From contig NC_081154.1 of NCBI RefSeq assembly GCF_958295425.1, forward strand, positions 9,667,341 to 9,731,340: a DNA stretch of 64,000 nt, given 5' to 3'. Below are positions 1 through 12,275 of this stretch, piece by piece. Source of the stretch: Solea solea. Taxonomy: Eukaryota > Chordata > Actinopteri > Pleuronectiformes > Soleidae. A program made the translations under genes and the position numbers. Every line of letters starts with the position of its first letter. Position 1 is the first letter of the stretch. The notes under the pieces were generated by a model, which saw only the letters and a program-made list of their open reading frames with translations, made no database searches and was not told where the DNA came from.

Positions 1-2625
1 CTGGCATCGCAATCCGTCTCCACATGCGCCTCGAGTGGCCAACAGTGATTTGAATTCACTTCCTCGCTCTACATTACAGGTGGACATGTTAGCGACCCCA
101 TGTGTTGTTGTAGGAAAAAGAGCAGCACACAATGTGTCATGACTAAAATGTAGCAGTTTAATGTGGTGTCAGTGGATCTCAGCGTCCATAGCAACCATCA
201 TAGCAACGATAAAATACATGGCAGTCCTACATTTGTCTGGCGAGACCTGACAAACATTTTAAATAGCTACCAAAAAATATCTCATTTATGAATTGGAATT
301 AAAAATGTGAAAACAAAAGGCACGTCTAATAGAAATGCATTTTAATGCCCAAACTATGCTAAAATATTAAATTTTAATCTAAAAACTGAAGGACTGTGCA
401 CCATTAAACTTGAAACTTGAGTCACATGATGTGGACACAGGTTAATGTAAAACAACAAGCGTGGAAATAATACATAGACATCTCAAAATTTGACAACCCC
501 AATTTGTTGATATTGTGTTGGGTCACCTCAAGTAAATCGGTGTATGGGAACCACTAAAATTATAAAAAATATCTTTGGTTCGTTCAGTAGGCGGAGCTTC
601 AGTGTACTCACTTCTTAAAAGAAACATGGCCTTAATGCAGCCCTGATCATTTCAGATCTCAAGCTTGAGTTTACTCACACCTGTACCGAGAGCAGACCAC
701 TTGTGGTCGGTTCCCTCCAGACACAGGTTAATGTGAGGTATGAACAGGAACTATGTTCCATGAAGAACTCCTAATGACGAGCTGAGGAGGTGTCGGATAG
801 CAATTTTCACCCCGCTGGGACCAAATGTCTCATCCGTGACTGATCATACCCTTGGTGCATGATGCATCATAATACAGATATCACCACCTTGCCCTGCAAA
901 GCAGGCACATTAATCTAGATTAATAAATAATCTACCACAGGGCAGGAGTAAAACTTTGTTACCAGCAAGCTTGAGTGGTTTCTGCATCGCCCTGTACGAC
1001 TCTCACCTTGTGAGTTGGGCATTGACACTTCCCCTTATTGATATCAGTATGATTTATGGAACTTCTACTCCCCTGACCATCCTCAAACTGGAGATGGGAG
1101 TGTGATTTATCCATGTGTGATGCTGCAGGGTGAGAAGAGGGAGGAGGCTGACTGAATCAGCTTTCCAACTTGAATCCTGCTTTTAAGTGCAAACCGTTCC
1201 TCCGCTGTGTTTAGAGATGTACTTCTGCAGCAGGATTTTTGTTTTAATGAACAGGTCCATTTCCTACATCTGCCTCTTACCACCCCCACTCATCTCATTC
1301 CTCCTCTTCCTCCCTGTAGCCTGACAGCAAAAATGTGTGTAAAAACAAATGAAGGAAATCAATGGCTTGCAGATGACTGAGCTTCACTTACGCCGCAGTG
1401 CCTCGTCTGCCACTGTTCTTATTTGATTAAGTTCTGACGTTCGTGTTTCCCATGTCCGACTGCTAGATCCCACCGTAATTGCTCTAAGAAATACGTGTCC
1501 CTCAGGGGAAAGTCCATTTGTCATTTTCCGACTGTTGACGCCTCATTGTGCTTTGACTGCACTGGGATTTTGTAACAGCAAAATTGAGCCGTATTTCTTC
1601 CTTGGGTGACTCCTAATTATCCATTTTGAGTCAGTGTCTTATGATGGCTTTTAGTGGAAATTAGATTGTACCTTGAAATTTCCTCAGTCATTCACCTCTC
1701 TAAAAGATTTGCCCCGGATTTATAAAAAAAAAGAAGGCACAATCAGATCTATTTCAATTTAAGCCATTTGATTTGCAGTTGCTGTAACTTCTCTGTTAGG
1801 TAAGAGCATGCCCATGGGAAATGTGTGTGCTCTCTAATTCTGTGATTTTGTCTGTGTGGTTTCCTTTTAGATGAATTTTTATTTGGATCCCAGGAGTAAC
1901 ATGAGATAAATCCTATTGAATGCCCTGCAACGCTGGCCTTTGCCATAGCTGGCCCCATTAAAGGATACTTTATTGATCGGAAACGAGATGTAATTAATGG
2001 AGCATTATGGTGGTTCTCAGTAAACGACTTACACTCAGAAGGGGGGCATCTGCACCATCTTCCAGCTGGATGTGTTTAAAATTAAGATAAGGCTTAGCAC
2101 TTAATAATCATAACTCTGCTCTCTTCAACATTGTGCCTTGACAAAGTCGTATTTTAAGCAAATGCATGTAGCGAAATGGCAGAGGCAGATCATGCAGCTC
2201 CAAATCCAAATCTGTTGAGCTTAAAAGAGCAAATTGGAGGCCATGTCTTTTTAACTCGGCTCTTATGAGCCATGCTAACAGAAGCACTAAGCTGCGTCTG
2301 TTTTATATTTCATCCAAACAAAACAAGTGTTCCGCTTCGGATGACCACAGCGGATGAAAGTGTCTCATCAGGCCGGGCTGGTGAATGTGCCTTTAAGTGG
2401 TTTTTAACACGCTGTGGAAGAGCCTGAGATGGGCTGCATCCGCTTACGCACATTATCTGTGAGAGCATGCTGCTTCTTGGCTTTTCTTCACAAAGGCCGG
2501 TACACAGGGTCAGAGAGAGTGGGAATGAGAGATGTGTGTGCTTACACCCTCGGATGAAACATTGCTTCAGCTGTGTATATGGGTACATTACTGTGTGCAT
2601 ACCTGTATTTCTCTGGTGACCTGCA

Positions 2626-2720
<95 letters not shown>

Positions 2721-2735
2721 GTCTGTGTGTGTGTG
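2626..2735. repeat. Compound microsatellite (TCTG)n-(TG)n
   Basis: About 14 copies of a TCTG unit run straight into roughly 18 TG units, followed by a short imperfect tail with GCGTG and TCTG interruptions. It creates spurious long cysteine/valine/serine frames on both strands that should not be called genes. Confidence 0.95.
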
Positions 2736-4785
2736 CTCAGTTGCCTATTTGTCATCCCGACCAGGTAACTTTCCCTATTTTCTGCTCTAGCAGCAAGTAA
2801 AGAATCCTAGGTTTACCTGGTTAGCTCGCTATTGTACATATGGCGACAGATTTAAATCGGCTGGACCGTGACGTCCTCTGTTTTTCATCCCAAGCCTTTT
2901 CTGTTTCTCTGTGGAGAGTTGACACGAAGCTGCGTGGCTTTTCAAGATTTCAATTTAGTATTGTAACCACAGAATACCTTCTGGCCTGGCTAATACTAAC
3001 CACACATAATAAGTGGCTCCCTGCTCCTTTATCACGTTGAGGTGACACTGCGGTGAGTTTCATGAATTCATACGCACCTGCACAACCTCTGCTGCACCTC
3101 TGGAGATGAGCGTGCATGCCAATAGAGCTGACCCGCCGCCACCTTACACTCGGTTCCTATTGTCTACATCTTGTCATGGGGAGGCACATGATTCATACCA
3201 ATTAACTGATTTCAGACAGAGGAGAAAGGGCTCTTGTTTTTCCTCACTTCAGCAGTGTTTAGCTAAGCTTTGGAACATTTGTTAGTCTCTGGGAAATATA
3301 CTGTACCAGATAATTTGTTGATTTTAATTAACAGTGTGAATTCAATAAATGAGCTCTCACTTAAAAAACAGGAAAAAAAAAGAAAAAAGTCTACCCACAC
3401 CAGGTTTTGGCCACTCACAGGATGTGTCACTGCTCAGCCACCTTGAAGTGGAGCTGCTGCTTTTGATGTGACTAATGCTTTTCATCCATCTCGCTGTAAG
3501 TGATTGTTCCGATGACGCTGCGTTTAGTTCTTCCCCTCATTTTAGGCAACCTGATAAACGCATTTTAGGTGTAGAATTATCTAAGCCCCTTTTATCACGC
3601 ATTATACACATTAACATTTACATGGAAATAAGGAAAGTGGCACAAAAGGAGGAAAAGGAATAAAACAATTTTGAGGACAAAGAGACTTCACAGGGAAGTC
3701 AATTTTAAGGTTTGCATCAGCGTTTGCTGTTTTTGTTTCTAACCTCACTGGTTCTAATTCTTTAGCGTTTTTGTTGAACAAGACCAAATTAATTCTTCAT
3801 TTATTTTAGTATTGTGCAATCACTGACATATTTAACTCTAGTGCACAGATTGAAATGAACATTTAACACTTACACAATGACATCAGTAATCCTTTGTTAA
3901 AACGAGACAAGAGGCCATGTGTGTGTGTTTTTTATGTTATTATAAAATTGATTGTATCATGTGTAATTTAGTGAACACAATTAAGGCAAAAGTACTTAAT
4001 TTTGAGAAATGTTATATCTTTAATAAGGGACTATTTGCCTGAAGTATCAGTTAACTTACTGCCTCCATGCACTTCCAAAGACAATCCTATCCTGTGCTGA
4101 TAACAACATGTGTAATAGAAATGACTTGAAGTTCTAGACAAGTTGCGTCAGTCTTTGCCAAACATTACAGGGAAAAATATCAGCCTTTCCTCGAGGACCC
4201 ATTCATTCACACCGGGACTCATTTTTCATTCAGTGGAATCCATTGCAGTGGCTGTGTGATTGCAAAAGAGCTAAAAACAACCTTGTCTTTTATTCTCAAG
4301 GATCCCCATGAATCATTTTTGAGTAATTAAAAGCCTGTAACTTTCAAATTTGAACTTACACTAAAGCACAAGACAGTAAAAATGTCTTTAACCCTTATTT
4401 ACGTTGGCCTTATGGGCATTTACTAGCACTGTTATTGACTGGAGTGGTGGAAAAGTAACTGCTGTCAAAAATGGGTACAATCATATCAGACATCCTCTGT
4501 CAGCAATTACTAATTTAGCGAGCTGGTCTTTGCCAAGAAAATTGTGTAAAGTTTTGTTGTCTAAACGTGGTTAAATGAAAGATAACATATTAATTATAAG
4601 TTGTTTCATGTGCTTTCTTTTATACTATGTACAATTACCCTGAAATGTTCTTAAATTGGAGTAGATGTTACTCAATTGTCTTAACTACATTACACGGCAA
4701 ATGGCATTCATTATTGGACACAAATATGCGTCTTAATATAGATAACATAAGTTAAATTGATGATGATGAATACAGTGATTCTAAA

Positions 4786-4976
4786 TGGGGATGGGAATTG
4801 GTATCAGTCCGATACTGGTCAAAATCACAGTCATGTTTGGGCTGTTTATTTCTTCTTCTTGGTACAACAATATTTGTTATACAGTTGCATAATTATGTCT
4901 TCGAAATGACTGCTTCATAGTTCGTAAATGGTCAAAAAATGACTGTATCGGACACAAAAGAAGTGGCATTGTCCTA
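4786..4976 (-). mobile_element. Internally deleted hAT-type MITE, copy 1
   Basis: This 191-bp element is flanked by the perfect 8-bp direct repeat ATTCTAAA (4778-4785 and 4977-4984), the target duplication size of hAT transposons. It is a shortened, inverted relative of the 366-bp element at 23499-23864. The left end TGGGGATGGG matches the reverse complement of that element's right end, and shared internal segments (for example around a GTCATGTTTGGGCT motif) follow in reverse order. The right terminus is degraded. There is no coding capacity, so it must have been moved by a transposase supplied in trans. Confidence 0.82.
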
Positions 4977-5743
4977 ATTCTAAATAATGAAATCATTACA
5001 TTATGTCAGTGCCGGTGTGTTAAGAAAGGTGAGTACAGAGTGTCGGCCTGATTACAAGCACGCAAAGCAGTAGTGTGTAGTTGTGCGTCATTGCAACAGC
5101 ATTCAACACAAAACTGAATCGTCTCTTAAGGTCCTGACAAAATGACAAACACATCAGATGGGTTTCTTGTTTCACCTGGTTTACAGCGTCGCTGATGTTT
5201 TATTCATTCTCATTTGGGAATGAATGTGTGAGACTCGGGAGAAAGAACTGGAAGGAGTCCATGACTCTTTCACCTCATCAAACACAGTCTCTAAGGTCGG
5301 GAACAGAGAGTTAATAGACTTTGCAAAAGAGAAAAGAACGCTAGTACATCGGGAAGGAACCTACATGGTCATTAAGAGAAAAACATCACTGCTATAGACA
5401 TTTCCACAAAGCATCTGAAGTGACTACAGAAGCTCCCCTCAGGTTTTTGTGTTGTATCGTCAATACAAGAAGCTGCCAGGTTTCCAACGACAGACAAACA
5501 CACAGTCTAAATAATTAAAACAAACAGATTATGAATGGCTCACTTTCATCCCAACTATCCATAATCTCATTTCTCCAGTGTCTTTTCACACAAGCTTTTT
5601 GAGAGTCGGGGACAGGGGGATTATTAAAACCCTTGGTTCTGCAGATTTAGGCGGACATTTTTTATTTAATTTAATATTTTTACTATCTGCTGTTCCATCA
5701 TTATTGTTGAATGTACCACGTGTACCACCTTGTGCCACAAATA

Positions 5744-5855
5744 AAGACAGACAACCATTCATGCTCACACATACGCTCAATTTAGAGTGTCCAATTTACC
5801 TAATCCTCATATTGCATGTTTTTGGACTGTGGAAGGAAGCCTGTACCCAGTGAAG
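5744..5855 (-). repeat. Fragment of a common teleost interspersed repeat
   Basis: A sequence with 'TTTAGAGTGTCCAATTTACC' followed by a GCATGTTTTTGGACTGTGG block is the reverse-oriented middle of the same family seen at about 11985-12275, 24540-24835 and 60595-60800. Both ends are missing. I recognise the family as widespread in fish genomes but do not assign a database name. Confidence 0.65.
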
Positions 5856-6656
5856 CTACTCCGTGGGACATTGCTGAATAACTTCTAATCAAACAAACCT
5901 TTTAAATGAGCTTCAAAATACCCACGTTTTTTTTGTTAATGGCAGTTGAACAGCACTGGTTATACCTATGCTCAATTTGTAAAAGGAAACATTCTTACTG
6001 CTCTTCTACATTAAAGCAATATATCAGTATACACAATGTGAATTTAGTTTTTTTCATTAAACCAGAGTATATTTTGTAGTAAACATTTTTATTGATGCAT
6101 TCAAAGACCTGATGTAGTACCTCGGTGTATAACTTTGCACTATAAAACAGTAGATATTATGGAGCGGGTCTGCTGTGGCTCTGCAGGTGCTGTCGGTGGA
6201 CCATTAATTGCAGTTTTTTTGACATTTCTGTCCACATGTCTGAAACCCAGTTGCTCTTAAACGATAGCTCAATTTCATTGGTGTGTGTAAATGTTTAAGC
6301 AATAAAAAAGCACACAGCATAAGTCCTTACTATTATATATCAAATAAATTGTGTTTTTTTTTTTGGTTTGCAGTTGTAGTAAAGGCTCAGTTTCTTCCTT
6401 GTATTCTTTCATAATAACCTTTGATGTTGCATTAGGATTATTTGACTCTTCATGAATAGGATTTCACCCATATTACACATATTTCCTGTTTCCACAGTTT
6501 TCCTGTTGTCTTGTAAATGTAGTTTTTGGTGTATTGCTCTGATAACATTTTCAACCAAAAGAAATCAGTAAGATCGGAGAAATATTCATATTTATTGTCC
6601 TTTCTTTCCCTTGACAGATTTTCCTGTAGTGTGGTCCAGGGGCATCTGCTGCAGTG

Positions 6657-6723
6657 ATGTTCAGGAACAGCTTGAAGATGCTGCTGACGGGGGGCAAGGC
6701 CAACCGCAAGAGTCGCAGCAGTG
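6657..6723 (+). CDS. tanc2: tanc2 coding exon 1 (start codon)
   Basis: This exon encodes residues 1-22, beginning MFRNSLKMLLTGGKANRKSR, a conserved TANC2 N-terminus with a short basic, possibly membrane- or partner-binding segment. A polypyrimidine tract and AG at 6616-6617 suggest the exon begins at 6618, giving 39 bases of 5' UTR ahead of the ATG; this border is less certain than the coding part. The start is chosen because it matches the family and because the upstream frame is not conserved-looking. The exon ends in phase 1 (first base of an Asp codon at 6723) with donor GTGAGT at 6724. The next exon of the standard transcript lies 22 kb away. Confidence 0.93.
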
Positions 6724-9625
6724 GTGAGTCCATCTCCTCATGCCAGCGATAAACAATGACGCGTCCCCTCATCAGCGCACAGAAGGTGTTCACTAGTTCC
6801 AGGGTTGTGTTTAAGGAAGTAGGAAAATGTATTATGTTTTTTTTTTTAAAGAATAATTTATGACTCTTAAAGACCTGTTGTGTGCTTGAATTGGTCCAAC
6901 TTTATTCAGCTTGCATAGCTGCTTGCATAGCCGCCCCCCCCGCTGTGAAAGTTTAATGTCACTGTTCCTGCAGCACTTGAAGCATGCTTTAGCCACGAAT
7001 GTCATACTGTACCATGAAGATTTTCCATTATGCATTTACAGCAGGGCATTTCTTGACATTAGTTCAGTGGATTTCAGCGCCGTTTGTCACCGGAGGTCTG
7101 TTTCACTCTGTTCCTGTTCCGTCCTTAGATATAAACTCCACTGTTAAATGATCCCTTTCCTGTGCTGGGCCATTAGAGCTGTGAAAAAGCACAAAACAAA
7201 TGATCACTTCCTGCAAGTGTTTCACTGTAAAAAAAAACTTCTGAACCTTTTGCAATTTGGTTGAACTTCAAATTGCTAAATAGGAAGGTTCAGTCATACA
7301 GACTTGCTCTTGTATTAACACATGCTTTTATCATGTTTTCATACTTTGGGAGTGATTCAGTTCCCGTTGGTGTGATCACGTTAGTGACCATGTTACTCCA
7401 CGGTTCTTGGGGAAAAAACCACATGAAATCTTTTGTTTCTGTAATTGCATTAGTGTCACTCAAACATTCTCAAGCTCTCACTTAGAGGAACAGGGCTTTT
7501 GATGTGGATTAATCCCAGCCAAAAGAGACTTCTGGGAGAGCTGCGACTGCTCATTTTGGAACAGTAAGGTCGCTCTTATTTGAACTAATAGGTTTTGTGT
7601 TATTGCTGCGATAACTGCTACCCCAGGACAGGGTTTTTATACGGTGTGAAAATGTACCTTCTAAGAGCTTTTGTCCAGCCAGCCACTCAATTTGCACAGA
7701 TTTATTCATTTTATTTAACCTCAAATATCCCATTTGATTTATTATTTTTACTGGCCTATGCTGTGTTACACTGATACCATCACCAAGTAGACCACTGGAT
7801 GTTTAATTACCATTTACTCTACATGTTTTGCAGAAATTCAGTGTGTTCTAACAAAACTCCCCTCTCTCTGCCTTCTGTGTGTTTGTGTATTTACTCTGTG
7901 TGACTTGGACAGTAGTCTGAGTGCATCACTGGAGCACCCCCCAGTGTTTTCATATCTGCTGCTGTCACTTTTCAGGGAATTCTCTTCTCCCCAAAGTGCT
8001 GCTCATACAATGAAACCCCTAATCCTCCACTAGAAAACATTGCTCTCATACAAATTCCTACTTATGTACATACTCAAAAAACAGTATCCTTAACCTGCCT
8101 CTACCATCACGTCGCAATTAATCACAATTCACACCTTTTGTGAGCCCCCCCGAAATAAATTCAGACTTGTTTTCATTTTCTGCCAAGGACATGCAAAGGA
8201 CCGGTTTTTAGCAACCCTGACTTATCAGCGAGCGACAGACAGAGAGTGCTAGAAAGCCTCGTCTGTGTGCCGCAACTGTGGGAGGTGCTCTTGGCTTAAA
8301 GGGAACACTTGTCACTGTAAGACTGCCACCTACACGCGCATTGACTGGCCACAGAAATTGGTCTTCAGATGGTGACCGTTCACATGCGTAAGATGTGTGA
8401 GATAAGATGATCATCCTTGATGTTTATGATGCCGTTAGAAACAAATATCTGGCTGTATGAATAGCAGAGTTCCACAGGGAAATAGGCGTACTAATCAAAA
8501 GACAACAGATGAGCCAGCCGTCCCTTAATCTGCACTGGAGGAATTCTCTCTGCCCCAAGTTACTCAGCTGTCAAATTACCTTTTTTAAATTGAATAACAC
8601 AGATAAGCTGCTCTCATTGTGATGACGCAGAAGTGTACACATCTGTATCACAGTAACACACTCGGGCGATGTGTTATCTTTTTACAGGCTTTTTAAAATT
8701 CTCTTTTTAAATGCAGATACTATCATTGATGATTGAGTCAATCTGTAACGTGTTGACATTCTTCTCAGTCTGGCTGCTCTGCAATTAATCAGGTGCCATT
8801 CAAGAGCTGAAGTCAATGTTCTTTCGAGAGCACGTATCATCTCACACACACTGAGATTCAGGCTTTTAAACAAAAACATCTTGACATCGTCAAGACATGG
8901 ATCAATGTGTGTTTATCAGAGTATTTCTTGTACACGCTCACTCCTGGAAATCCAGGATGTGAAGGAAAAAGGAAAAAAGAGTGTGTGTATTATATTTGTC
9001 TTCTTATTATAATAAGTTCTTGTTGCGGTGCAGGTATTGTTTTGATTCCCGTTGCTCCTCCTTGTTCCCAGGAGTTTGTAGTTGAAACAAAGTCGGCAGC
9101 CTTTCGTCTCAATTATGGTTTTATGACGTCGGCTGATTGGGAAATGAAAAATGGGTTTGAAAGATCACGGTGTGTCTGGGCCGGGAGCCGTTGAGTGACT
9201 AATAAGTCCTGAGACTCGAGGCTCGAGCGTGGCATTTGACGAGACAAAAATGTAGTTCACACACACGCGCTCACAGGAGCTGAAATGACCTCAACATAAT
9301 TGGGTCTTCTTATTGTGTGTAGAGATACGACTCGGGTGTTGTTAGGTACCCGTAAACAGGATGAACTATTTTAACATGGCACACGTAGCAACTGTCCCCC
9401 TATGTTGTCAGTGATACCCATATGGTGAAAATCACACAGAAATGCAAGTCATGCTATGCTTCACTGCACCTTATGCTTTATTCATCTCTGCTGCTGTTCC
9501 CAAAAAAAGAGAGTGAAATAAGAATGACAGATTCAGAGCATTCATCCAGACTGCACATGGACCTTGTTATGTCATGAATGGTGATGGGCAGACAGAATAG
9601 GACAAAAATAGACATCTGTTATGGC

Positions 9626-9659
9626 AATAATAATAATAATAATAACAATGATAATGATG
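9626..9659. repeat. (AAT)n microsatellite
   Basis: Seven or so AAT units are followed by degenerate AACAATGATAATGATG units. Confidence 0.85.
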
Positions 9660-10420
9660 AAGTTACCACATCTCTGTGTCCTTGTATTGAGGAGCTGCTG
9701 ACGGCACATGCTCAATACAGCTCGGCTCTGTGTCATTTTCATTTTTAATGTGTCATGGACAATCTTAAGCTAGTGTGACGACATTGAAACAGTTGACGTG
9801 TCATTGATTAGACCGTTAAGGTAGTCACTTTTGTAATAGGTCACTACTACTACTAAGTATACTTAATTGCTTTCATGCACTTCCTTGGAGCTAATGGTGC
9901 TGTGGTTTGGAGGAGACGCTCGTGCCAATCTGTTTTTGTTGGGAGCTGAATGATACTTGCCAACACTATGGCTCCTTAATTCAGAAAATAAAGTGTAAGA
10001 CTGGGTCCCCACTGACAGCAGGAGCAGCATGTCTGTGTCGTGCCGCAGAACATCTTGCTTTTCATTTAGACACACGCGCTGCCAGACTAGAGCAGCCCCT
10101 CTGTCCACCTGAGATGTGCATCTAATGCAGGTGAGCCTTCTTGAAAACAGAGGTCAAACCTATTTTCATCGCGAGCGGTGTCCGTGCAACAGCAGAAACG
10201 GACGGCGGAAACGATCTTTCACCAGAGTTTCCACCACAAACAATGTCTCTATAGCGTGTTTTATGAATCCATTGGTATGTTCACACGACTGTTGTTGTGA
10301 GATGTTTGCAGTAGGTGCGGTACTTCCTCTTAAAGAGTCTTGGCATTTTAGTGGAATGCAGAGGAATATTTATGGATGGCATTTTCAAAATTAAGCCCCA
10401 ATGTAAAAATAGCGGCAGCA

Positions 10421-10441
10421 AACACACACACACACACACAG
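10421..10441. repeat. (AC)10 microsatellite
   Basis: A short run of AC dinucleotides. Nearby sequence is somewhat GC-richer than the intron average. Confidence 0.9.
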
Positions 10442-11984
10442 CAGCTCAGCGACGCAACTGTCACACACTTGCACATATACATACAGCGGGGACCGGGCTT
10501 AAGAAAATGCTGCGTTCTACCGCGCAGCGAAACGTTCCAGTAACTCGCGCACGGCTGAAGGCAGCAGGTGCTTGACAGGAATCACATCGCTCCCCCCTAA
10601 TCACCGCACTCTAATTGATGGCTCATTTTCCACAGTGGAGCAGAAATCTAATTAGAGATCATCAGATCAGCAAACATGCTTCGAGCACTAAGGCATGAGG
10701 AGTGACACAAAGCAGCCCGGCCCAATGCAGTGTAAAAACAATTATTGTCAATCTCAAGCTGACGATAAGCTTACTCGCACTTGGCCATTTTAGTGGAGTG
10801 AAATAATATGTTATAAGTTAGATTTTTTTAAAAGTGGACCAACTGTGGGGGTAGCATATTTTTTATTATTGGCTCTTTGTACATTACTTCATAAATATTA
10901 TCTTCTATAATTGTCATGCCTCTGATGCAGACACAGATAAAGAACCTTCCCAGTGGCAGTAAAATAAAATAAAAACTAGATGAAATGGAGCTATCCCTCT
11001 CTTGTCTGATGTAAAGAAAGTCTTGTTGAACATTTTTTTTATTATCCAAGTTTTTGTGTGTGTTGTGCGCATACGTTTTCTGATTTTATCTGCTCATGTG
11101 CTGTAAAACTCATAAATTCAATATCATATGCAGATCTCCACACATTTACATATATATTGCTACTTACAAGTAGAGGAACCTGTGCTATATCAAGGGAACA
11201 TGAGTGACTGCATGGAAATGAATCATTCGACCAAGTAGAATATTATCATATATGTACGAGGCTTCAGGAGCAGCAGCAGCGGCAGCTTAACATGTGCTGA
11301 TTCTGGCGGATCTCCACAGTGTGACAGATTGGCACTTACTGCTCCACAGAATGTGCCCTTCCTTCCTGTATTAATGAACCCAGGAGAAGAAGAAGAAAAT
11401 AATGAATGGAGTGTTTTCAGGTGGACCAGGTTCTGCTAACATGCAGGGACACTGTGCTCCGTACATATATGGTCTTCATATAATCTCGATGTGGTTGTAG
11501 AGCCCAAAATACTTCAGATGACCCATATAATCATCCATTCATTTTAAGGTTTTTGTTTTGTGTCATTCTATAATTTTGCTGCTCCATGGCTATTGTACAT
11601 GTGTCTATAAACACATGTTTTACACATACATCAGTATCCTCCTTATCTCTCAATTTCCTTTTAATGTGAACATCTAAGATTCTGTGTGAACAGATTGTAG
11701 CCAGGAACACAGACAATGGATCCGTGAATCAATATGGTGCACAGCTGTCGGTCGAAGCGTTGACCTTTGGTTACTTAGAACAGTCCGAGGTCTACGTCCT
11801 CCTTGAGCTTCGCAGCAATGTGTCATGTAACTATCATCCTTCAGCTTTTGACATTTATGTCTAAGGTGCCTTCATGCACTGGTGACTGTGCACCTGGCCA
11901 TGGGAAGTTGCTGAAGCAACAGAGTCAGGTTCTTTGTTGTCTTTGAAAGAGGACTTGCTTTTGACAAGTGCTTTTTTTGGCTTT

Positions 11985-12275
11985 TTCAGTGAGCACTCTT
12001 GTCTTTGCAGCAAGAATACCTGGGTTAGCGACCCGGTTGGAACGAGGGCCTGTCTGCATGGAGTTTGCATGTTCTCAACCGTGTGTGCGTGGGTTTTCTC
12101 CAGGTTCTCTGGTGTCCTCCCTGCAATCCAAAAACATGCAGATTTGGACATTAGGCAAATTGGACACTATAAACTGACTGTAGGTGTGAGAGTGGATGGT
12201 TGTTTGTCTCTATGTGGCCCTGTGATGGACTGGTGACCTGTCCAGGCAGGGTGTACCCCACCTTTTGCTCAATTT
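11985..12275 (+). repeat. Teleost interspersed repeat, most complete plus-strand copy
   Basis: The order of blocks is: a GAGTTTGCATGTTCTC segment, GTGCGTGGGTTTTCTCC, a CCAAAAACATGCAGATT block, an ACTGTAGGTGTGAG block, and finally TGATGGACTGGTGACCTGTC with CAGGGTGTACCCC. The same blocks occur in reverse orientation at about 24540-24835 and 60595-60800. It has no open reading frame of its own and looks like a non-autonomous, high-copy fish repeat. Confidence 0.8.

Larger units (their letters stand above)
1..6617. other. Upstream DNA or 5' UTR intron of tanc2, no gene recognised
   Basis: No reading frame here has coding character. The strong acceptor just before the first coding exon implies an upstream noncoding exon, either outside the window or not recognisable within it. 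Contents: a TCTG/TG microsatellite at 2626-2735, a hAT-type MITE at 4786-4976 and a repeat fragment near 5744-5855. The bases at 1960-1985 resemble the tail of a common fish retroelement. The rest is AT-rich single-copy-looking sequence. Confidence 0.6.
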
